From DAOMFB01 sp963801475 (GTDB lineage Bacteria; Acidobacteriota; Thermoanaerobaculia; UBA5066): 64,000 bases of DNA. Of the stretch, positions 42,016 through 50,035 are shown one piece after another; position 1 is the first letter of the stretch, and each line of letters opens with the position of its first letter. The stretch spans positions 372,001 to 436,000 of the forward strand of contig CAWDEX010000002.1 of assembly GCA_963801475.1 (NCBI GenBank), given 5' to 3'. The notes below the pieces were generated by a model that was given only the letters and a program-made list of their open reading frames with translations, was not told the DNA's origin and did no database searches. Made by a program: the position numbers and the translations under genes.

Positions 42016-42626
42016 CTCGGGCCGGTCCACCGGAGGCCGGAGACGCCGATCCGGATGCCGAGGAGGTCGGCCACCCGGAGCAGATAGGCGTCGAGCATCT
42101 CCTCCGCCGTCCGGGCCGCGTAGAAGGCGGGAACGGGCGGGGCGACGATGCCCCCCGCGCGTGTGACGGCCGCGATGTTCTCGGCGTGGACGAGGGAGTA
42201 GGGCGTCTCGCGGAAGGCCAGGACGAGGCGCCGCCGCTCCTTCAGGCAGACGTCGGCCGCCCGCTGGAGCAGGCCGCGCGAGATGCCGTGAGCGATCGAG
42301 CCGAGCGTTCCTCCCGAGCAGGGGATCACGGCCATTCCGCGCGTCACGAAGGAACCCGAGGAGATCGGCGCGTCGACGGCCTCCTCGGAGTGCCGGACGA
42401 CCTTCGCCCGGACTTTCTTCGGAAGGGCGGCCGCCGCGACGTAGTCCGCGCCGGTCCGAAGCGACGGATCGACCTCGTCCCGCGCCACGAGGAGGGCCCG
42501 GCTCGAGACGACGAGGTGGAGGGCCGGGACGTCCGGCGAGGCGGCGAAGAGCTGCAGGGCCCGAAGGCCGAGGCGGGCGCCGCTCGCGCCCGAGACGCCG
42601 AGGACGAGGGGGAGGCGCTCGCTCAC
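42012..42626 (-). CDS. ubiX: Flavin prenyltransferase UbiX
   Basis: 204 residues. It makes prenylated FMN, the cofactor of UbiD-type decarboxylases. PLVLGVSGASGARLGLRAL at the start, ISSGSFVTRGMAVIPCSGGT, DVCLKERRRLVLAFRETP and GGIVAPPVPAFY are all family hallmarks. It is the first gene of the ubiX-ubiA pair. Confidence 0.94.
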   Translation of the reverse strand: MSERLPLVLGVSGASGARLGLRALQLFAASPDVPALHLVVSSRALLVARDEVDPSLRTGADYVAAAALPKKVRAKVVRHSEEAVDAPISSGSFVTRGMAVIPCSGGTLGSIAHGISRGLLQRAADVCLKERRRLVLAFRETPYSLVHAENIAAVTRAGGIVAPPVPAFYAARTAEEMLDAYLLRVADLLGIRIGVSGLRWTGPR

Positions 42627-43055
42627 GGCGCCTAGTTTCGCATCCCACCTCTCTCCGGCCGGACTCTGGCGACAGCTTCTTCTGTCGCCTTCACCCCGAA
42701 ACGTCGGGAGCGGGGAATCCCCTCTTGCGCGCGGCTGCGCCGCGCGTTCTCAAGAAAAGTGTCAGAGCGGCCTGACAGTGCTCGTCCTTCGTCCATCTCC
42801 GGCCCGTCCCCGTATCTCTTTCCTTCAAAGACATTTGCAGGCCATCGCTCGTTTGCGGCATCCGTCGTGCGCTGGGCCGGGCATGCCCGCGAACGACCGA
42901 TCCGAGAGGAGGGCCCGACGATGAACTGATCCCCTGACGCGCACCCGGACGCGCCGGGACGACCCGGAAGGAACATCTGGTCCCCCGTTTCCCGGTTATC
43001 CGATTCGACCATCCCGTTCGATCAACCAGCAGCAACAGAAAGAAAGGAACTCACG
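42627..43055. other. Intergenic region with two perfect hairpins
   Basis: 429 bases between ubiX and the ComEA-like gene. It contains GGCGACAG/CTGTCGCC (42668-42689, loop CTTCTT) and, further on, CGCGCGGC/GCCGCGCG around TGC, enclosed by CTTG/CAAG (42724-42753). Either could end transcription from an upstream transcript, but no flanking T-tract is strong. No ORF is supported. Confidence 0.45.
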
Positions 43056-43490
43056 ATGGCTCTCCGTCCGCTCACCCGCACCCTGATCGTCCCCGTCCTC
43101 GGCCTCTCCCTCTCCGGGCTGGCCGGGGCCTCCGCCGCCACCGAGACCGAGCCGGCGAAGAAGGTCGTCAACGTCAACACGGCGTCGGCCGCCGAGCTGA
43201 CGCGCCTTCCGCGCGTCGGCGAAAAGCTCGCCGACCGGATCGTCGCCCACCGCCTGAAGAACGGCGCGTTCCGCCGCGCCGAGGACCTGATGGAGGTCAA
43301 GGGGATCGGCGAAAAGATGTTCCAGGGGCTGAAGCCTTACGTCGCCGTCTCCGGCCCGACGACCCTCACCGAGAAGGTCGGAGGGAAGGGCTCGAAGGCC
43401 AGCGCCAAGGGAGGCACGAAGGCCGCCCGACCCGCCAAGACCCCGAAGAGCACGAAGAGCGCGCCGCCCGACGCGAAGGCAGGCGCCTGA
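43056..43490 (+). CDS. ComEA-like helix-hairpin-helix protein, exported
   Basis: 144 residues. N-terminal signal segment (LTRTLIVPVLGLSLSGLAGA), then the helix-hairpin-helix pair VNVNTASAAELTRLPRVGEK and GAFRRAEDLMEVKGIGEKMF (about 38-92), which binds double-stranded DNA. The tail is Lys/Ala-rich low complexity. A DNA-uptake role is plausible next to the prepilin-like gene and the nearby pilT. Confidence 0.88.
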   Translation: MALRPLTRTLIVPVLGLSLSGLAGASAATETEPAKKVVNVNTASAAELTRLPRVGEKLADRIVAHRLKNGAFRRAEDLMEVKGIGEKMFQGLKPYVAVSGPTTLTEKVGGKGSKASAKGGTKAARPAKTPKSTKSAPPDAKAGA

Positions 43491-43560
43491 TCCGTCTTCC
43501 CGGCGCGGGGCGGTGCTGCCGCCGCTCCGCGCCCTTTCCTCCGACATCAAGGAGCCTTCC

Positions 43561-44172
43561 ATGCACCCTCTCCGCCCCGCCCCCTTCGCCCGCGGTCTGT
43601 CTCTCCTCGAACTGCTCGTCGCCCTCGCGCTCCTCGGGCTCCTCGCCGGGGCCGCCGTACCCGCCCTCTGGAACCTTCTCAAGAAGACTGCCCTCGACGC
43701 CGCGACGACCGACGTCGTCCTCGTCTTCCGGCTCGCCCAGAACCGCGCCATCCTCCTGGGGCGCCACACCGGCGTGAAGTGGTTCTCGAAGAACGGCGAC
43801 GTCGTCCTGACGGTCTACGAGGACGCAAACGGCAACGGCGTCCTGACGGCCGACATCAAGGCCGGCGTCGACCGCCTCGTGGCCGGCCCTTACTGGATGA
43901 GGGGGAAGTACCCGCACATCAATTTCTCGATTCTCCGGACTTTCAAGGGGCTCGATCCGTCAGGGAATCCGATCGGGAACCTCGCTGACCCGATCCGGTT
44001 CGGCCGGAGCGACATCTGCACCTTCTCCCCGGACGGCGCGGCGTCCCCCGGGTCCGTCTACCTCTCGAACGGCATCGACCGGCAGGCCGTCGTCCGCGTC
44101 TCGCCCGCCAGCGGGAAGATCCAGGTCTTCGACTGGCTGCCGGGAAAGCAGAAGTGGGTCAGGAGGCTCTGA
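43561..44172 (+). CDS. GspH/FimT-type pseudopilin
   Basis: 203 residues from the ATG at 43561. Class III leader with cleavage G/L in ARGLSLLELLVALALLGLLA, Glu at +5, then the hydrophobic helix. The rest resembles the GspH/FimT beta domain (TTDVVLVFRLAQNRAILLGR, then DVVLTVYEDANGNGVLTADI and CTFSPDGAASPGSVYLSNG). A minor pilin for type IV pili or type II secretion. It converges with the next gene by 14 bases. Confidence 0.88.
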   Translation: MHPLRPAPFARGLSLLELLVALALLGLLAGAAVPALWNLLKKTALDAATTDVVLVFRLAQNRAILLGRHTGVKWFSKNGDVVLTVYEDANGNGVLTADIKAGVDRLVAGPYWMRGKYPHINFSILRTFKGLDPSGNPIGNLADPIRFGRSDICTFSPDGAASPGSVYLSNGIDRQAVVRVSPASGKIQVFDWLPGKQKWVRRL

Positions 44173-44881
44173 GTACCGCCTCGGCGACGGCCAGCCGCTC
44201 GGGCGTCCCGAGGTCGAACCAGAAGCCATCCTCCGGCGTCCGGTAGGGGACGAGAGCAAAGGCGCCGTCCTGCTTCGCCGCCGACGGCGCGAGGACGTCG
44301 CGCGCCAGTTCCGACACGCCCGGAGGGATCCTCTCGAGGATCTCCCGCCGGGCCGACTGAATGCCCGTGAAGAGCCACGGCCCCGTCGCGCCTTCCTTCG
44401 GCCTCGGGCCGCCGACCGCAACCAGTCGCCCGCGAGCGTCGGCCCAGAGCGGCGTGTCGACCTCGGGCCGCCCGTTGGGAAGGACGGCCAGCGCCGAAAC
44501 GACGCCTTCTTCCTGGCGGGCGTGCAGCAGGTGGCCGAGCGGGAGCGTCGTGAAGAGGTCGCCGTTCGCGACGACGAAGGAATCGTCCCCGAGCAGGCCG
44601 CGCTCGGCCGCCCGGCGAAGGGCTCCGGCCGTGCCGAGGATCGGGTCCTCGAAGGACCAGACGACGGGGATACCGCCGTACGCCTCGCCCACGGCCGCGC
44701 GGAGCGTCTCGGCAAGGTGGTGGGCGTTCAGGACGAACCGGTCGGCGCCCTGCGAGAGGAGGTGGTCGAGAAGATGAAAGAGCATCGGCCGGCCGGCGAG
44801 CGGAAGGAGCGGCTTCGGCGTGGCGAGGGTCGCCGGGCGGAACCGCGTCCCGAGGCCGGCGGCGAGGACGAGGGCGATCAT
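44159..44881 (-). CDS. Sugar-1-phosphate nucleotidyltransferase (MurU/mannose-1-P type)
   Basis: 240 residues. Signature LAAGLGTRFRPATLATPKPL (about 6-25) with the GTR loop and the catalytic Lys, VANGDLF metal Asp (near 106) and FTGIQ later. Similar to MurNAc-1-P uridylyltransferase MurU and to mannose-1-P guanylyltransferases; the short length favours MurU-like. It follows the CYTH gene with an ATGA overlap. Confidence 0.85.
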   Translation of the reverse strand: MIALVLAAGLGTRFRPATLATPKPLLPLAGRPMLFHLLDHLLSQGADRFVLNAHHLAETLRAAVGEAYGGIPVVWSFEDPILGTAGALRRAAERGLLGDDSFVVANGDLFTTLPLGHLLHARQEEGVVSALAVLPNGRPEVDTPLWADARGRLVAVGGPRPKEGATGPWLFTGIQSARREILERIPPGVSELARDVLAPSAAKQDGAFALVPYRTPEDGFWFDLGTPERLAVAEAVLRAS

Positions 44882-45462
44882 CTCGTGGACGATGCGTCCG
44901 GAAAGACCATGTCGGCCGGAAGCTCCGGGTTCTCCTCCCGCGCCTTCATCCAGAGGGCGACGTAGGAGTCCGGGATGAAGGCGCTCTCGGGAACCTCCAG
45001 CTCGTCCGCGAGCTCCCGCACGGCCCGGTCGTCGCCTTCCAGCTCGGCGAAGAGGCCGAGCGGCGTCTCGTCCACGACGACGACGGGACGATCGGGGTCC
45101 GCAAAGCGCCAGGTCGTCCGCCGCTTGTCGTAAGTGAAGCGCGGCGCGAAGCCGAGCTCCACGAGGAGCGCGGCGACCCGGTCCGGCGCGTCCACCCCCG
45201 ATTCCAGCTCGAGGCGGGTCTTCACGCCCCGGAGGAAGCTGGCCTTTCCCTTGTAGGTCAGGACGGAGCCCTTCCCGGTCGTCCGGAGGCGGAGCGCATT
45301 CCCCCGCTTCCGGAGCGAGAAGGCCGAGTCGTCGAAGAGGACGTTCCTCTCCCGCTCGCGCCCCTCGCAGCGGGCCCCGAGCGAAAGGAGTTGCATCTCA
45401 AAGGCGGCACGCTCCGACAGCCGAAACTTCACCTCGGTCTCGCGGGGCTCGCCGTTCGCCAT
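44878..45462 (-). CDS. CYTH-domain phosphatase / class IV adenylate cyclase-like
   Basis: 194 residues from the ATG at 45462. The E-x-E-x-K motif is ETEVKFRL (about 8-15), followed by RERNVLFDDSAFSLRKRGNA, LRLRTTGKG, LTYKGKA and the closing acidic/basic strands VVVVDETPLGLFAELEGD. CYTH enzymes act on triphosphates (thiamine triphosphate, tripolyphosphate or cAMP formation). Substrate unknown. Confidence 0.88.
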   Translation of the reverse strand: MANGEPRETEVKFRLSERAAFEMQLLSLGARCEGRERERNVLFDDSAFSLRKRGNALRLRTTGKGSVLTYKGKASFLRGVKTRLELESGVDAPDRVAALLVELGFAPRFTYDKRRTTWRFADPDRPVVVVDETPLGLFAELEGDDRAVRELADELEVPESAFIPDSYVALWMKAREENPELPADMVFPDASSTR

Positions 45463-45483
45463 TGCGTCCCTAGAATACTTGTC

Positions 45484-47140
45484 GTGCCGCACTACCGTCT
45501 TTCCGGCATTCGGACGCGGGTCCCGAAGCTCCCCGACGCTCCGCTCGTCGAGCGTCTTCTGGATGTTCCGTCCGGGACGCTCTCGGGCGTGACGCTCGTT
45601 CGACGCTCCCTCGACGCGCGGAAGAAGCCCGACCTCTTTTACGAGAGCGCCGTCGAGTTCGAGACGGCGTCGCCGGTCGAGGCGCTCCTCGCGGCGCCTC
45701 TCTCGCTCGCCGAGGTCCCGCCGCCCCGCGCGCCCGAGCTCCTCCTTCCGAAGATCGACCGGAAGGCGAAGGTGGCCGTCGTCGGAACCGGCCCGGCCGG
45801 ACTCTTCGCCGCCCTCGCCCTCGCGGACGCCGGCGCCGAGGTGACCGTCCTCGAGCGGGGCGACCCGGCAGAAGACCGCTACCGGAAGGTGATGCGCTTC
45901 TGGACGACGGGGGACTTCGACCCCGAGTCGAACGTGCAGTTCGGCGAGGGGGGCGCGGGGACGTTCAGCGACGGCAAGCTGACCTGCGGCAAGCGCCACG
46001 ACCGGGTTTCCGTCGTTCTCGAGACGCTTCACCGCTTCGGAGCGCCCGACACGATCCTCTTCGACGCGAAGCCCCACATCGGAACCGACCGGCTCGTCGT
46101 CGTCCTCCGGAACATCCGCCGGCATCTTCTCGATGCGGGGCGCGACGCTGAAGTACCGCGCCCGGGTCGTCGACGTCGTCCGCGCCGGGGAGTCGGGGCC
46201 CCTCGCGGCTCTCCGCCTCGCAACCGGCGAGGAGGTTCCGTGCGACCTCGCCATCCTCGCTCTCGGCCACTCGGCGCGCGACACGGTGGAGGCGCTCCGG
46301 GCGCGCGGCGTCGCGATGTCGCCCAAGGCCTTCGCGATGGGGGTCCGGATCGAGCATCCGCAGGAGAAGATCGACCTGATCCAGTACGGCCGGCTCTCGG
46401 CATCTTGCGGCGTCTTCCCGGCCGACTACAAGCAGACCCACCTCGCCTCGAACGGCCGGGGTGTCTACACGTTCTGCATGTGCCCGGGCGGCGAGGTGAT
46501 CGCCTGCTCTTCCGAAGCGGGAGGCGTCGTGACGAACGGGATGTCCCGCTACAAGCGCGCCTCCGGCTTCGCGAACGCCGGGCTCGTCGTCCAGACGAAG
46601 GAGAGCGACTTTGCGGCCGAGCCGGGCCCGGCGGTCCTCCGGGGGCAGTCCTTCCAGCGGCGCGTGGAGGAGGCGGCCTACGCGCTGGGGGGCGGGACGT
46701 ACGCAGCGCCCGCGATCCGCGTGACGGATTTCCTGAAGAGCCGGACGGCGCGCGTTGCGCCGCGCGAGCTTCCGCGAACGACGTACGGCCCGGCCACCGT
46801 CCCGCGCCTCCTCGACGCGCTCTATCCGTCGTCTTATCTCGAGGCCCTCGCCGAGGGGCTTCTCGCGTTCGACCGAAAGATGAAGGGGTTCATTTCCGAC
46901 GAAGCCCTCCTGATCGCCCCCGAGTCGCGCACCTCGTCGCCCGTCCGGATCGACCGGGACGAGTACTGCGAGTCGTCCCTCCCCGGCCTCTTCCCGGCGG
47001 GCGAGGGGGCCGGCTTCGCCGGCGGCATCGTCTCGGCCGCGCTCGACGGGCTTCGCGTCGCCCGCGCCGTCCGCGCGCGTCTGACCGGCGAGACCCCCCT
47101 CGCGGAGAAAGCCGCGCCCGTCGGCGCGCCGGAGTACTGA
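45484..47140 (+). CDS. FAD-dependent oxidoreductase (NAD(FAD)-utilising dehydrogenase family), frame interrupted
   Basis: GTG at 45484. The first part carries a novel N-terminal domain, then VAVVGTGPAGLFAALALADA (Rossmann) and NVQFGEGGAGTFSDGKLTC. At about 46137-46144 the frame changes: RRHLLDAG runs into GRDAEVPRP in frame 1, but removing one base in ggggcgcgac gives LDAGATLKYRARVVDVV and the family text continues in the other frame (LAILALGHSARDTVEALRAR, VYTFCMCPGGEVIACSSEAG) to TGA at 47140. One extra base is the whole defect. Substrate unknown. Confidence 0.85.
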
Positions 47141-47142
47141 CG

Positions 47143-49071
47143 ATGGCCGAGCGGCGGATTCTCGTGGGGACGGCGGGACACATCGACCACGGAAAGAGCG
47201 CGCTCGTCGCCGCCCTGACGGGGACCGACCCGGACCGCCTCCCCGAGGAGAAGGAGCGAGGGATCACGATCGACCTCGGCTTCGCCCACGCCACGTGGGA
47301 CGGGATCGTCTTCTCGTTCGTCGACGTCCCCGGGCACGAGAAGTTCGTCCGGACCATGGTGGCCGGCGCGCAAGGGGTCGACCTCGTCCTCTTCGCCGTG
47401 GCGTCCGACGACTCCGTCATGCCGCAGACCCGCGAGCACCTCGCGATCCTCGAGCTCCTCGACGTGAGGGTCGGCGTCGTGGCGCGGACGAAGAGCGATC
47501 TCGTCGACGGCGAGACGGGCGCTCTCGTCGACGAGGAGATCCGCGATCTCCTGGCGGGGACCTTCCTCGGGGAGGCGCCGGTCGTCGCCGTCTCCGCCGT
47601 GACGGGCGCCGGGATCCCGGAGCTGAAGGTGGCGCTGACCGAGGCCGCGCAGCGGGTCGACCGGACGGCGCGCGACCGGCGGCTCACGCGACTCTTCCTG
47701 GACCGCGCCTTCACGATGAAGGGGTTCGGTCCCGTCGTGACCGGGACGCTCGACGGCGGACGGATCGCCGCGGAGGACCGGCTGACGCTCCTTCCCGGGG
47801 GCCGCGAGGTCCGCGTCCGGCGGGTGGAGGTTCATGGCGAGGAGCGGCGCGAGGCGTTCGCCGGCGAGCGGACGAGCCTCAACCTCGCGGGGATCGAGCG
47901 CGCCGACCTCCGCCGCGGGCAGGTCCTCGTCCCGAAGGACGCCCTCCTCCCGTCCGCGCTTCTCACGGTCGAGGCGACGCTCCTCTCCGGCCTCCCCTCG
48001 CCCCTCGCGGACGGCGCGCGCGTCCGCGTCCACCACGGCACCGCCGACGTCGGCGCGAAGCTTCACCTCCTCCCGGGCCCCGGGGAGAGCGAGAGGAAGG
48101 AGATGACGCCCGGCGCCGTCCGGCTCGCCCAGCTCGTCCTCGAGTCGCCGCTCCCCGCACGCCCGGGCGACCGTTTCATCCTCCGCCGCCCGTCGCCCGT
48201 CGAGACGCTCGGCGGCGGGCGCGTCCTGGACGCCGGGCGCTCCCGGATCCGCCGGAGAGACTTCGGCACGGCGGAGCTGAAGTCCGCGCTGGAAGTCCTC
48301 CTCTCTCGGGACGAGGTGCGTCTCTCGGACCTCTTCCTTCGCGAGGCGGGGGCGGCCGGGCTGACGCCGCTCGCCCTCGGACGACGGCTCGGCGTTCCCG
48401 AGGGCGAGGCCCGGGGACGCCTCGAGGCGCTCGCCGCCGAGGGGACGGCCCTCCGCCTCCCGGTGGGACTCTTCGCCCATGCCCGCGCGGCCGAGGAGGT
48501 CGCGCGCCGGGCGGAGGCGCTCTTCGCCGAGCGGAAGAAGAGCGGCGCGGCCTCGCTCTCCGTCGCGCGGAGCGAGTTCCTCGAGAGGCTCGGCCGGGGC
48601 CTTTCGCGGGACGCGGCCGAGGGCTGGCTCGCGACGCTGGAGGCCGCGAAGAAGCTCTCGGTGGCGGGCGACCGCGTCGCGCCCCAGGGAGCGGCGGCCT
48701 CCGGCCTGACGGAAGACGCAGAGAGCTTCGCTCGCCGGATCGCGGACGCCTACAAGGCCGCCGGCTGGGAGCCGCCGCGGAGCGCCGACCTCGGCCCGAA
48801 GCTCGGGATCAAACCGCAGGTTCTCGACGGCCTCGCCGCCCACCTCCTCAAGGCCGGCGTCCTCGTCCGGATCTCACCCGACCTCGTCGTCCACCGCGAG
48901 GTCCTCGACGCGGCGGAGAAGAAGCTCGAGACGGTCCGGGGTCAGACGCTTCCGGTGGCCGGCTTCCGCGACCTGTGGGGCCTGACCCGCAAGACCCTCA
49001 TCCCGCTTCTCGAATACCTCGACGGGAAGAGGAGAACGCGCCGGGTGGGAGACCTGCGGAAAGTGGAGTAG
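47143..49071 (+). CDS. selB: Selenocysteine-specific elongation factor SelB
   Basis: 642 residues. GTPase motifs GTAGHIDHGKSALV (G1), RGITIDLGFA (G2), DVPGHEKFV (G3) and RTKSD (NKxD equivalent), then EF-Tu-like beta domains (FTMKGFGPVVTGTLDGGRI) and C-terminal winged helices that bind the SECIS hairpin. It delivers Sec-tRNA to UGA codons, so the genome should encode selenoproteins and selA/selC elsewhere; none is in this window. It follows the FAD enzyme by two bases. Confidence 0.95.
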   Translation: MAERRILVGTAGHIDHGKSALVAALTGTDPDRLPEEKERGITIDLGFAHATWDGIVFSFVDVPGHEKFVRTMVAGAQGVDLVLFAVASDDSVMPQTREHLAILELLDVRVGVVARTKSDLVDGETGALVDEEIRDLLAGTFLGEAPVVAVSAVTGAGIPELKVALTEAAQRVDRTARDRRLTRLFLDRAFTMKGFGPVVTGTLDGGRIAAEDRLTLLPGGREVRVRRVEVHGEERREAFAGERTSLNLAGIERADLRRGQVLVPKDALLPSALLTVEATLLSGLPSPLADGARVRVHHGTADVGAKLHLLPGPGESERKEMTPGAVRLAQLVLESPLPARPGDRFILRRPSPVETLGGGRVLDAGRSRIRRRDFGTAELKSALEVLLSRDEVRLSDLFLREAGAAGLTPLALGRRLGVPEGEARGRLEALAAEGTALRLPVGLFAHARAAEEVARRAEALFAERKKSGAASLSVARSEFLERLGRGLSRDAAEGWLATLEAAKKLSVAGDRVAPQGAAASGLTEDAESFARRIADAYKAAGWEPPRSADLGPKLGIKPQVLDGLAAHLLKAGVLVRISPDLVVHREVLDAAEKKLETVRGQTLPVAGFRDLWGLTRKTLIPLLEYLDGKRRTRRVGDLRKVE

Positions 49072-49074
49072 CGG

Positions 49075-50007
49075 CTACTCGGCCGGGGAGGCCCGCAGGT
49101 TCTTCTTCAGCGTCCGCTCGGCCTTCTTCTTGGCCGAGTTGATCGTGTAGTCGAGCATCGCGTCGAGCGCCATCCACGACGCCACCGGCTTACCGCCCGC
49201 CACGGCCGGGATCAACTTCCACGTGGCGGCGTTCCTCCGGAGCCAGGTCAGGACCAGGGATTCGTTTGTCTCCCCCGTTGGAAGGATCCGCGCGACGCGT
49301 CCGGTGTCCGACACCTGGACGAGCGCCGTGACGCGCGAGCGCGTCCGGACCGAGTCGAAGCTCCACTTGTTCGAGTCGGGCATGGGAAAGCTGTCGCACT
49401 CTTCCACCGAGACCGTACCGGGGTCGGCCGGCGAAATCTCCTTCGGATAGGCGAGCGTCCACTCCTCGCCCGGAAGCTCCGGGACGACCTGGGGAAGGGG
49501 GTCCTCCTTCCCGACCGGCACGAGGTCGAAGGCGGAGAAGAGCCCTTTCTCCAGATCCACGTTCAGCTCGGCGGCGTACGAGCCCCAGGTCGCGACGGGT
49601 CGGCCCCCCTTCATGGCCGGCGTGAAGCGCCAGCGCGGAAAGAGCGTCGGAAGCGGCGCCGTCAGCCCCTTGAGCGGCGGCTCCACCGCGGCCCCGTCGG
49701 ACACCCGGCCGTTCTCCCCGATCTTCACGGTGACATAGAGCCAGACGCGTGTCTCGAGGTCCTCGATCGGCGGCCGCTCCGCCAGCCGGGGCGGCTGCTC
49801 CACCGGCCGGAAGAGCGGATGGACATAGGGGAGCTCGGCCGGAGCGAGGCGCGAGGCGTCGGGGATCGCCTCGATCGGGCGAAGGACGACGGTTCCGGGC
49901 GCTACCGGAACGGGTGTGGGCGGAGGCGTCTGCGCGCGTCCCGCGCCGGACGCCAGCAAGGCGACGAGCGTCGCGAGACGGGCCGACGTCCGGATCACTT
50001 TCCCCAT
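49075..50007 (-). CDS. Secreted protein with two TonB C-terminal-like repeats
   Basis: 310 residues with a signal peptide (about 1-26). Two similar domains, about 85-150 and 225-290, each with strand-turn-strand and a W-x-F/L-x-P-A-x-x-G-G-x-P-V-x-x-W end: WRFTPAMKGGRPVATWGSYA and WKLIPAVAGGKPVASWMALD. This is the TonB C-terminal fold pattern, but without a membrane-anchored Pro-rich stalk. Function unknown; convergent with selB. Confidence 0.7.
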   Translation of the reverse strand: MGKVIRTSARLATLVALLASGAGRAQTPPPTPVPVAPGTVVLRPIEAIPDASRLAPAELPYVHPLFRPVEQPPRLAERPPIEDLETRVWLYVTVKIGENGRVSDGAAVEPPLKGLTAPLPTLFPRWRFTPAMKGGRPVATWGSYAAELNVDLEKGLFSAFDLVPVGKEDPLPQVVPELPGEEWTLAYPKEISPADPGTVSVEECDSFPMPDSNKWSFDSVRTRSRVTALVQVSDTGRVARILPTGETNESLVLTWLRRNAATWKLIPAVAGGKPVASWMALDAMLDYTINSAKKKAERTLKKNLRASPAE

Positions 50008-50035
50008 TCTAATTGGGGGCGAGAGGGCCTCGGGG

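Noticed and set aside
46834..48843. Long minus-strand frame opposite selB
   Set aside because: Antisense shadow in GC-rich coding DNA; selB on the plus strand has all family motifs.
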